Of a stretch of 45,892 nt of DNA, positions 21,843 through 29,515 are shown piece after piece (the stretch's first letter is position 1; every line of letters begins with the position of its first letter). The stretch lies in the NCBI RefSeq assembly GCF_003046625.1, contig NZ_QAAD01000028.1, positions 1-45,892 of the forward strand, written 5' to 3'. Position numbers and translations under genes: made by a program. Below the pieces are notes generated by a model. The model saw only the letters and a list, made by a program, of their open reading frames with translations. It was not told where the DNA came from and did no database searches. Origin of the DNA: Mangrovibacterium marinum (GTDB lineage Bacteria; Bacteroidota; Bacteroidia; Bacteroidales; Prolixibacteraceae).

Positions 21843-23408
21843 ATGAAGAATATAGCTTTTTTCATAGTAGCAGCGATGATAGTTGTTTTCAGCGCTTGTT
21901 CAAATGCTCAACCCGGGCAGATAAAAGTTGAAGGTGGCTGGATACAGGGTACCGTTACCGATAGTATGACCATCTTCAAAGGAATCCCTTTTGCCGCCCC
22001 TCCGGTTGGGGAATTGCGCTGGAAAGCCCCTCAGCCGGTTCAACAATGGGAAGGGGTGAAGCAAACTATCGATTATGCACCAGCTCCTATGCAGGGTGGA
22101 AATCCTCAGTCGGGCAAAAGCGAAGACTGTCTGTACCTGAATGTTTGGACCCCCGCAAAATCGACGAAAGACAAAATCCCGGTTTTAGTTTGGATTTACG
22201 GTGGAGGCTTTAGTTTTGGCTCAACCTGCGATCCCATGTACGACGGTGCCAAACTGGCTTCAAAAGGGGTGGTACTGGTTAGCATTGCCTACCGCGTTGG
22301 TCAGTTGGGTTTTCTTGCTCATCCGGATTTGACTGCTGAGAGTCCCGATCATGTATCCGGTAACTACGGTTTGCTTGATCAGATCGCAGGCTTGAAGTGG
22401 ATTAAGCAGAATATTGCCCAGTTTGGAGGCGACCCCGACAAAGTAACTATTTTCGGTGAATCAGCCGGTGGAATTTCTGTCAGCATGTTGTGCGCCTCGC
22501 CGCTGGCAAAAGGTTTGTTTCAAGGGGCAATTTCCGAAAGCGGCGGTTCATTTGGGCCAACCCGTCCGACCACGTACCCGGGAGAAAATATGAAAACCCT
22601 GGAACAGGCAGAAGCAGATGGTATTGAATATGCAAAGCAATTTGGAGCTTCGTCGATTGCGGAATTGCGTCAGATGGATGCCGAAAAATTTATCCCGGCG
22701 GGATGGACAATGCCCGGCGGATGGCCCATAGTTGACGGTTATGTCATTCCGGGAGACCAGCACACCATGTATCAGAACGGCAACTACAACGATATTCCGG
22801 TGCTTATTGGTTACAATTCCGACGAAGGGGCAAGCTTTTCAAGGGAAAGAACGCCGGAACAATATATCGAAGGAGTGAAAGCGCGTTACGGTCAGTTTGC
22901 TGATACATTGATAGCTGCTTATCCGGCAGGTGAGAACTCAGTACCCAAAACAGCGCGCGATTTAATGCGCGATGCCGCTTTTGGATGGCAAACCTGGGCG
23001 TGGGCACGCCTTCAATCCGAAGCCGGAAAATCGAAGGTCTATTACTATTATTTTGACCAGCACCCGGATTTTCCGGAAGGTTCGCCTATGTATGGATTCG
23101 GTTCTCCCCATGGGCAAGAAGTTGCCTATGTGTTCCAGCATTTGAACAACGCAGACCCGAATACTTCGGCTTCGGACAAGGAAATATCGGAAGCAATGGG
23201 AACTTATTGGACAAACTTTGCCAAATACGGCACCCCGAACGGTGAAGGTGTACCCGAATGGCCGGCTTTTAGCGATCAAAACCCGAAGGTAATGTACCTG
23301 GGCCCAACACCGCATATTGGGCCGGTTCCAAGTGAGCAGTCATTGAAAGTGCTTGATACCTATTTCGAATGGCGGCGTACCCCCGAAGGACAAGCCTGGG
23401 CCAAGTAA
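21843..23408 (+). CDS. Type-B carboxylesterase, lipoprotein
   Basis: A 521-residue esterase of the carboxylesterase/cholinesterase fold with a lipobox (VVFSAC, Cys19). It has EDCLYLNVWTPA, the oxyanion loop WIYGGGFSFGS, the nucleophile Ser207 in FGESAGG, the acid Glu in YNSDEGASF and the catalytic His in GSPHGQEVAY. It begins six bases after the GH3 stop. Such genes are frequent in Bacteroidetes hemicellulose PULs and presumably remove acyl groups from sugars or plant phenolics; the real substrate is unknown. Its last 165 or so residues are closely matched by the chimeric gene at 35658, which gives a direct intact reference for that oddity. Confidence 0.9.
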   Translation: MKNIAFFIVAAMIVVFSACSNAQPGQIKVEGGWIQGTVTDSMTIFKGIPFAAPPVGELRWKAPQPVQQWEGVKQTIDYAPAPMQGGNPQSGKSEDCLYLNVWTPAKSTKDKIPVLVWIYGGGFSFGSTCDPMYDGAKLASKGVVLVSIAYRVGQLGFLAHPDLTAESPDHVSGNYGLLDQIAGLKWIKQNIAQFGGDPDKVTIFGESAGGISVSMLCASPLAKGLFQGAISESGGSFGPTRPTTYPGENMKTLEQAEADGIEYAKQFGASSIAELRQMDAEKFIPAGWTMPGGWPIVDGYVIPGDQHTMYQNGNYNDIPVLIGYNSDEGASFSRERTPEQYIEGVKARYGQFADTLIAAYPAGENSVPKTARDLMRDAAFGWQTWAWARLQSEAGKSKVYYYYFDQHPDFPEGSPMYGFGSPHGQEVAYVFQHLNNADPNTSASDKEISEAMGTYWTNFAKYGTPNGEGVPEWPAFSDQNPKVMYLGPTPHIGPVPSEQSLKVLDTYFEWRRTPEGQAWAK

Positions 23409-23454
23409 TGTCGGGGATGAGACCTGAAACAAACTAATTCCAACCGATTCAACA

Positions 23455-24831
23455 ATGCAGAAAACGAAAACAAAGCTAATACTGGTTATCTCTTTGTCGG
23501 TGATGATACGGGTTCTGGGATATGCCCAGAACCCAATCATTCAAACTTATCACACAGCCGACCCGGCGCCGATGGTTCACGACGGCACGGTTTATCTTTA
23601 TACCACACACGACGAAGATTCGACGGTAAACAACTTTTTCACCATGAACGATTGGCGCTGCTATTCGTCAACAGACATGGTAAACTGGACGGATCATGGT
23701 GCAATTTTACATTACAAAGACTTTAGCTGGTCCAGGGGTGATGCCTGGGCCGGTCAATGTGTATACCGTAACGGGAAGTATTATTTCTATGTCCCGGTAA
23801 ATCAAAAGGGAGGTGGAAATGCGATTGGCGTGGCGGTATCGGACAGTCCAACCGGCCCGTTTAAAGATGCCATCGGAGAACCCTTGCTGATTGGTTACGG
23901 CTACATTGACCCGACAGTGTTTATCGACGATGATGGACAAGCTTACCTATACTGGGGAAACCCGAACCTTTGGTATGTAAAACTGAACGAGGACATGGTT
24001 TCTTACGACAAAGAAGTAGGCATTGTACAGGAGCCTCTCAATGATGAAACCTTTGGTTATCGCTCAAAGAAAATTCAAAACCGCACTGCCGCCTACGAAG
24101 AAGGCCCTTGGTTTTTCAAACGCAACAGCAAATATTACATGCTTTATCCGGCAGGAGGCGTGTCCGAGCATTTGGCCTATTCAATAAGCAACGGACCAAC
24201 CGGTCCATGGGTTTACGGCGACACCATCATGCACGTCATTCAAAATAAAGGTGCATTTACCAATCACCCCGGATATATTGATTTTAAAGGAAAGTCATAC
24301 TTGTTCTACCACAATGCCGGATTACCCGATGGTACCGGGTTCAGACGCTCGGTCTGTATTGAGCCTTTTGAGTTTAATGCCGATGGTTCCATCCCGTTGA
24401 TTACACCAACCAAAGAAGGTGTTACGGAGAGCGCTTCAAATTTAAACCCTTACGCAAGGGTAGAGGCCGAAACCATTGGCTGGTCTGAAGGGCAGAAAAC
24501 ACTCGGTTCCGATGAGGTCGGGGTTTATGTAACTAAAATTGACAACGGCGACTACATCAAAGTGAGTAGTGTCGATTTCGAAAAAGGTGCAACGAAATTT
24601 GAAGCAAGTGTTGCCGCAGCGACTCCGGGAGCAAAAATCGAAATCCGTATTGACGCGAAAGACGGTGAGCTGTTGGGAACATTGGATGTGAAAAATACCG
24701 GCGGCAATCAAAATTGGGAAACACAGTCATGTTCAATCAAAAAAGCGAAAGGGGTGCATGATGTGTATTTCGTATTCAAAGGCAGCACAAACGATTTATT
24801 CAACTTCGATTGGTGGAAAATGAAAAAATAA
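23455..24831 (+). CDS. GH43 arabinofuranosidase/xylosidase with CBM6 (paralogue 1)
   Basis: A 458-residue secreted protein (signal peptide ending GYAQ) with a five-bladed GH43 propeller and a C-terminal CBM6 (about 331-458, RVEAETIGWSEGQ to FDWW). The three GH43 acids are visible: base Asp36 in TADPAPMV, Asp152 in YIDPTVFIDDDGQ and acid Glu216 in YEEGPWFFKR. Family 43 proteins of this layout act on arabinoxylan, removing L-arabinofuranose or xylose, while CBM6 binds xylan-like chains. It is one of three related genes in this window (24871 and 32192 are the others). The GH43 subfamily and exact specificity are not assigned. Confidence 0.92.
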   Translation: MQKTKTKLILVISLSVMIRVLGYAQNPIIQTYHTADPAPMVHDGTVYLYTTHDEDSTVNNFFTMNDWRCYSSTDMVNWTDHGAILHYKDFSWSRGDAWAGQCVYRNGKYYFYVPVNQKGGGNAIGVAVSDSPTGPFKDAIGEPLLIGYGYIDPTVFIDDDGQAYLYWGNPNLWYVKLNEDMVSYDKEVGIVQEPLNDETFGYRSKKIQNRTAAYEEGPWFFKRNSKYYMLYPAGGVSEHLAYSISNGPTGPWVYGDTIMHVIQNKGAFTNHPGYIDFKGKSYLFYHNAGLPDGTGFRRSVCIEPFEFNADGSIPLITPTKEGVTESASNLNPYARVEAETIGWSEGQKTLGSDEVGVYVTKIDNGDYIKVSSVDFEKGATKFEASVAAATPGAKIEIRIDAKDGELLGTLDVKNTGGNQNWETQSCSIKKAKGVHDVYFVFKGSTNDLFNFDWWKMKK

Positions 24832-24870
24832 GCTAAAACAGCAAACTTAACCGAACTATAAAACACGAAA

Positions 24871-26310
24871 ATGACGATGAAAAAACAAACAAAAAATAAA
24901 ATAGACTGCTTTTTTACAAAGTTGGTTGATTCTCCGAAATTGATTTTGACTTTTGGAATTGCCGCCTTTTTCGGCAGTAGTATCCAAGCGCAAAACCCGA
25001 TTGTACAGGCTCATTTTGCGCCCGATCCGGCGCCGATGGTTTACCATGATACCATGTACGTTTACACCGGGGACGACATTCCCGGCTTCGACTTTTATTA
25101 CATGACCAAGTGGCGGGTGCTGTCATCAACTGATATGGTTAACTGGACGGATCACGGTGTCCCGATAACATTGGAGTCATTCGAGTGGGCGCGTGACCGG
25201 GCTTGGGCGGCTCAGTGTATTGAGCGCAACGGAAAGTTTTACTGGTACATCTGTGCCCAAACCGTCGAAAACAACATGGCTGTTGGCGTTGCGGTGTCTG
25301 ATTCGCCAACCGGACCATTTAAAGATGCGCTTGGAAAACCGCTGATTAGCAATGGTAGCTGGTCAAATATCGACCCGACTGTTTGGATTGACGACGACGG
25401 ACAGGCCTACCTTTATTGGGGAAATGGAGGTTTGTTTTATGTCAAGCTAAATGAAGACATGGTTTCGTACTCGGGCGATATCGAATCTGTTCCAACTACA
25501 GTGGAAACGTTTGGGGGTAACAGGGAAAACCGCAAGTTGGGCATTGAAAATAAGGACATGTATGTTGAAGGTCCCTGGTTTTATAAGCGAAACAGTAACT
25601 ATTACATGATGTATGCCGGCATGGGTAAAGGCGGCGAGAGCCTTTCATATTCGATGAGCGAAAGCCCGGTTGGCCCCTGGAAATACCAAGGCAAAATTAT
25701 GGAAAATCAGAAAACCAACAGTTTTACCAATCATGGCGGGATTATCGATTACAAGGGCAATTCCTATATCTTCTATCATACCGGGCTGCTTCCGGGAGGC
25801 GGAAGTTACGGAAGAGCAGCATGCGTGGAGCAATTTGCCTACAATGCTGATGGTACCATTCCTTCGGTGAATATGTCATCGGAAGGCCCGCAGCCGGTGG
25901 GGGAGCTCAATCCTTATCAGCGTGTTGAAGCGGAAACTATGGCCTGGTCGGAGAAATGTGCTATTGCTCAGAATGACCAAGTTGGCGTTTATGTTTCGGA
26001 TGCCCGCTTGAAGGGATACCTGAAAGTAAGAGAGGTTAATTTTGGGAATAAACAAGCCAAATCTTTTTCTGCCTCATTGGCTGCAGGGGTTGACGGAGGT
26101 ATCCTGGAAGTCCGCCTCGATAGTGTAGCAGGTCCGCTTGTGGCATCCATCGACCTTCCCCGCACCGGGGGGTGGGAGAAGTTTCAATTGTTTACGTCAG
26201 AACTCACTTCTCCGGTGACCGGGAAACATGATGTTTACCTGTGTTTTAACGGGCATAACATCACTGCCGGTCGCGAATTATTCAACTTCGATTGGTGGAA
26301 ATTTGAGTAG
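24871..26310 (+). CDS. GH43 with CBM6 (paralogue 2)
   Basis: This 479-residue enzyme has the same order as its upstream neighbour: signal peptide (long N-region, cleavage after SIQAQ), GH43 propeller with Asp52 in APDPAPMV, Asp168 in NIDPTVWIDDDGQ and Glu233 in YVEGPWFYKR, then CBM6 (about 347-479, RVEAETMAWSE to FDWW). ATG at 24871 or 24877 may be used. The loop after the second blade and the region VETFGGNRENRKLGIENK differ from paralogue 1, which may mean a different branch-point preference. The two lie head to tail with a 39-base gap, consistent with tandem duplication followed by divergence. Confidence 0.92.
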   Translation: MTMKKQTKNKIDCFFTKLVDSPKLILTFGIAAFFGSSIQAQNPIVQAHFAPDPAPMVYHDTMYVYTGDDIPGFDFYYMTKWRVLSSTDMVNWTDHGVPITLESFEWARDRAWAAQCIERNGKFYWYICAQTVENNMAVGVAVSDSPTGPFKDALGKPLISNGSWSNIDPTVWIDDDGQAYLYWGNGGLFYVKLNEDMVSYSGDIESVPTTVETFGGNRENRKLGIENKDMYVEGPWFYKRNSNYYMMYAGMGKGGESLSYSMSESPVGPWKYQGKIMENQKTNSFTNHGGIIDYKGNSYIFYHTGLLPGGGSYGRAACVEQFAYNADGTIPSVNMSSEGPQPVGELNPYQRVEAETMAWSEKCAIAQNDQVGVYVSDARLKGYLKVREVNFGNKQAKSFSASLAAGVDGGILEVRLDSVAGPLVASIDLPRTGGWEKFQLFTSELTSPVTGKHDVYLCFNGHNITAGRELFNFDWWKFE

Positions 26311-26349
26311 AGATCCCGGTTTGTAGAATCAATCTAAGAAACGGAAACA

Positions 26350-26367
26350 GGGACGGGTGGGTGTCCC
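26350..26367 (+). other. G-rich hairpin in a longer intra-operon gap
   Basis: GGGAC at 26350-26354 pairs with GTCCC at 26363-26367 around the loop GGGTGGGT. It sits in a 113-base gap between the second GH43 and the first GH31. No T-run follows, so it is more likely an RNA-processing or stability element, or chance, than a terminator. Confidence 0.25.
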
Positions 26368-26423
26368 GCTCCAAAATGACTAAATTCCACGGTCACAGAA
26401 AAATTAAATCAAATCTTATATCA

Positions 26424-28901
26424 ATGAAATCAATCTATTACCTGCTGACTTGTGTGCTCATTTTAAGCGTGAGTTGCAAATCGCAGTCGTATGAAAAAAC
26501 GGCCTCAGGGATAAAAACGACCATCGATTCCACGGTCGTGGAAGTCAGGTTTTATACACCCGGAATTGTTCGGATAATCAAATCGCTTCCCGGTGAAACG
26601 GTTGAAAAAAAGAGCCTTTCGGTGGTGAAAGAAGCCGAAACTGTCCCGCTTAACGTAACTGAATCGGATAGCACGATATCGCTGCTTAGCGATGTGTTGA
26701 CGGTGAAAGTCAATACCCGAACAGGTGCGGTGTCGTACTTGTCGGCAAACGGTGATGCCTTGCTGACAGAAAAGGCCGGAAGCACAGCTTTCACCCGGTT
26801 TAACGATGCCGGAAACGAGACTTATTCGGTTAAGCAATCCTTCACCCTCGACCCCAATGAAGCAATTTATGGGCTGGGAATTCTGCAAAACGGGAAAATG
26901 TCGCAACGTAACCAGAAAGTTCATATGGTACAGAATAACACCTGTGACTTTTCAACTTTCTTCCAATCGGTAAAAGGCTACGGACTGTTCTGGGACAACT
27001 ATTCACCTACCGATTTTACCGATAATGAAGCCGGTACCGAATTTGCTTCGGAAGTTGGCGATTGCATCGATTATTATTTCATGTATGGTAAAAATGCCGA
27101 TGGCGTGGTTGCCGAAATGCGCGACCTGACCGGCAAAGTGCCTATGTTCCCGCTCTGGACCTATGGTTTCTGGCAAAGCCGCGAACGTTATAAAACACAG
27201 GATGAAACGGTGGGTGTGGTTGAAAAATACCGCGAGCTGGGTGTTCCATTGGATGGTATTATTCAGGACTGGCAATACTGGGGCGACAACTACCATTGGA
27301 ACGGCATGTCGTTTCTGAACCCGGGCTTCCCGGAACCGCAAAAATTTGTTGATGACGTTCATAATCTGAATGCACACCTGATTATTTCAATCTGGGCATC
27401 TTTTGGCCCGGAAACACCACAATACAAAGAATTGAAAGAAAAGAACATGCTGATGGATTTTCAAACCTGGCCGCAATCAGGGAAAGATATCTGGCCGCCT
27501 GACATGAATTATCCTTCGGGCGTTCAGGTGTATGATGCATTTAACCCGGAAGCACGGGACATTTACTGGGAATACCTAGACAAAGGGCTTTTCTCGTTAG
27601 GTATTGATGGTTGGTGGATGGACTCCACAGAACCTGACCACCTCGATTTCAAACCAAAGGATTTTGATAACAAAACCTATCTGGGGTCTTTCCGCAAAGT
27701 ACGTAATGCCTTTCCGTTGGAAACGGTTGGAGGCGTATACGACCACCAGAGACAAGTATCTTCAGATAAGCGCGTATTCATTTTAACCCGTTCCGGTTTT
27801 GCCGGTCAACAACGCTATGGTTGTAATGTTTGGTCGGGCGACCTGGGTTCATCCTGGGACTCATTCCGCAGCCAAATTCCTGCCGGTTTGAACTTCACCT
27901 TAACCGGAAATCCGAACTTCAATTCCGATATCGGCGGGTTCTTTGCCGGGGCTTACAACAAGTCGTGGAGCGATGGAACAGCAGCCAAAAATCCGCTGTT
28001 CCAGGAATTATATGTGCGCTGGTTGCAATACGGCGTATTTACCCCGATGATGCGTTCACACGGAACAGATATGAAACGTGAAATCTACTACTTTGGCAAA
28101 CAAGGCGAGCCGGTTTACGATGCCATTGCGAATGCCATCAATTTGCGCTACTCTCTGCTGCCGTACATTTATACCACTTCGTGGGATGTTGCCAGCAATA
28201 ATTCCAGCTTTATGCGCGCCTTGGTGATGGATTTTCCGGCCGACAAAAAAGTGTGGGACATGAACAGTGAATACATGTTTGGCCAGTCCTTGCTTGTAGC
28301 GCCGGTAATGAATGCACAGTACACACCAGAGAAAATAGTAAAAGTTGACGAAGCAAGCGGCTGGAACAAAGGGAACGCCAAAACGAAAGAAGGCTTCCCG
28401 GCGGTTGATTTCACCGAAGTAAAATCGTCGCCTGTTTATTTGCCGGAAGGTACGGCTTGGTATGATTTCTGGACCAACGAAAAGTTCGATGGCGGACAGG
28501 AAATTGCCAAAGAAACAACCATCAATACAACGCCCGTGTATGTTAAAGCCGGAGCTATTCTGCCTATCGGACCCAAAGTGCAATACGCTACTGAGAAAAA
28601 ATGGGATAATCTGGAGATCCGTATTTACGAAGGTGCAGATGGCGAGTTCACGCTGTACGAAGACGAAAACGATAATTACAACTACGAAAAAGGGGTGTAT
28701 TCAACCATTACGTTTAAATGGAACGACGCCGACAAAACTCTGACGATTGGCAGACGCAATGGCGAATTTCCTGGAATGTTGACCGAACGGACTTTCAACA
28801 TAGTGCTTGCTTCGAAAGACAAAACAAAAGGAAATGAAATTGTGAGCCAGCCGGATAAAGCCGTGACATATTCGGGTGACGAGGTCGTGGTTAAACTATA
28901 A
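26424..28901 (+). CDS. GH31 alpha-xylosidase-type glycosidase, lipoprotein
   Basis: Start at 26424 gives a clear lipoprotein signal (MKSIYYLLTCVLILSVSC, Cys18); the open frame reaches back to 26361 only through a non-secretory extension. The 825-residue protein has the N-terminal mutarotase-like domain, then a TIM barrel with DGIIQDWQYWGDNYHW, nucleophile Asp400 in GWWMDSTEPDH and acid/base Asp473 in WSGDLGSSWDSF, then a DUF5110-like C-terminal domain (EGADGEFTLYEDEND). The WWMDxTEPD form is typical of alpha-xylosidases from hemicellulose PULs, which take alpha-linked xylose from side chains; some relatives act on alpha-glucose. It is followed after 25 bases by the DUF3237 gene. Confidence 0.9.
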   Translation: MKSIYYLLTCVLILSVSCKSQSYEKTASGIKTTIDSTVVEVRFYTPGIVRIIKSLPGETVEKKSLSVVKEAETVPLNVTESDSTISLLSDVLTVKVNTRTGAVSYLSANGDALLTEKAGSTAFTRFNDAGNETYSVKQSFTLDPNEAIYGLGILQNGKMSQRNQKVHMVQNNTCDFSTFFQSVKGYGLFWDNYSPTDFTDNEAGTEFASEVGDCIDYYFMYGKNADGVVAEMRDLTGKVPMFPLWTYGFWQSRERYKTQDETVGVVEKYRELGVPLDGIIQDWQYWGDNYHWNGMSFLNPGFPEPQKFVDDVHNLNAHLIISIWASFGPETPQYKELKEKNMLMDFQTWPQSGKDIWPPDMNYPSGVQVYDAFNPEARDIYWEYLDKGLFSLGIDGWWMDSTEPDHLDFKPKDFDNKTYLGSFRKVRNAFPLETVGGVYDHQRQVSSDKRVFILTRSGFAGQQRYGCNVWSGDLGSSWDSFRSQIPAGLNFTLTGNPNFNSDIGGFFAGAYNKSWSDGTAAKNPLFQELYVRWLQYGVFTPMMRSHGTDMKREIYYFGKQGEPVYDAIANAINLRYSLLPYIYTTSWDVASNNSSFMRALVMDFPADKKVWDMNSEYMFGQSLLVAPVMNAQYTPEKIVKVDEASGWNKGNAKTKEGFPAVDFTEVKSSPVYLPEGTAWYDFWTNEKFDGGQEIAKETTINTTPVYVKAGAILPIGPKVQYATEKKWDNLEIRIYEGADGEFTLYEDENDNYNYEKGVYSTITFKWNDADKTLTIGRRNGEFPGMLTERTFNIVLASKDKTKGNEIVSQPDKAVTYSGDEVVVKL

Positions 28902-28926
28902 AGTATTACCAGAGAAAAAGAACCGT

Positions 28927-29493
28927 ATGAACTTTGTATTTCAACGAAATAGGCTCGGTACAGTGCTCATCATGCTGCTGCTACTGTTCATATCCTGGAG
29001 TGGTTTTGCACAGAGTGCCAGCCCGGAAAATGGCGATAGTATTTACCTCGATTTCAAAACCGAACTGATGTGGAAAGCAAAGGTAAGAATCGGCAATGTG
29101 TTGAATGTTGGGGAGAGCAAACGGGGTACGCGGCGTATGATTCCGATTACCGGCGGCACGTTTAGCGGGCCAAAAATAAAGGGCGAAGTTTTACCTTATG
29201 GCGAAGACTGGCAACTAGTGCGCCCTGACGGCGATACCGAACTCAATGCATGTTACCTGCTGAAAACAGACGATGGCATTCTTATTCGGGTTGCAAACAA
29301 GGCGTTAATGCACACTCCTGCAAAAGGGGAAGAAGGCGGCTTTTATGTGAAATCGGTGATTGAGCTCGAAGCTCCTTCGGCAAGTTCATACGACTATTTG
29401 AACCATGCCATTTTTATAGGAACACTGGAGATTCCAGAGCTGAAAGCCAATGAAGAGCCCTACGTGGTGATTGGCGTTTATAAAGTATTGTAA
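28927..29493 (+). CDS. Secreted DUF3237-family protein of unknown function
   Basis: The start at 28927 yields a signal peptide (TVLIMLLLLFISWSGFAQ); an upstream GTG inside the GH31 gene is rejected. The mature part (about 160 residues) matches the DUF3237 pattern: GTRRMIPITGGTFSGPKIKG, EVLPYGEDWQLVRPDGDTEL, LLKTDDGILIRVANKALMH. Family proteins are small beta-rich domains without an established activity, and most that I know of are cytoplasmic; here it is exported. It sits between two GH31 genes with gaps of 25 and 22 bases, so it is co-transcribed with them. It could be a lyase, esterase-like helper or ligand-binding domain for a side-chain product. I do not assign a function. Confidence 0.8.
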   Translation: MNFVFQRNRLGTVLIMLLLLFISWSGFAQSASPENGDSIYLDFKTELMWKAKVRIGNVLNVGESKRGTRRMIPITGGTFSGPKIKGEVLPYGEDWQLVRPDGDTELNACYLLKTDDGILIRVANKALMHTPAKGEEGGFYVKSVIELEAPSASSYDYLNHAIFIGTLEIPELKANEEPYVVIGVYKVL

Positions 29494-29515
29494 TTTGAAA
29501 CAAAAGAAATTGTAA

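Noticed and set aside
26350-26367. Possible G-quadruplex in the gap before GH31
   Set aside because: Only three runs of GGG are present on this strand, not the four needed; kept only as a weak hairpin.
28056-28583. A 175-residue minus-strand frame inside the first GH31
   Set aside because: Shadow of the GH31 catalytic and C-terminal domains with no family resemblance.
28876-28926. Upstream start for the DUF3237 gene inside GH31
   Set aside because: Start at 28927 gives a proper signal peptide; the extension adds a charged, non-secretory stretch.
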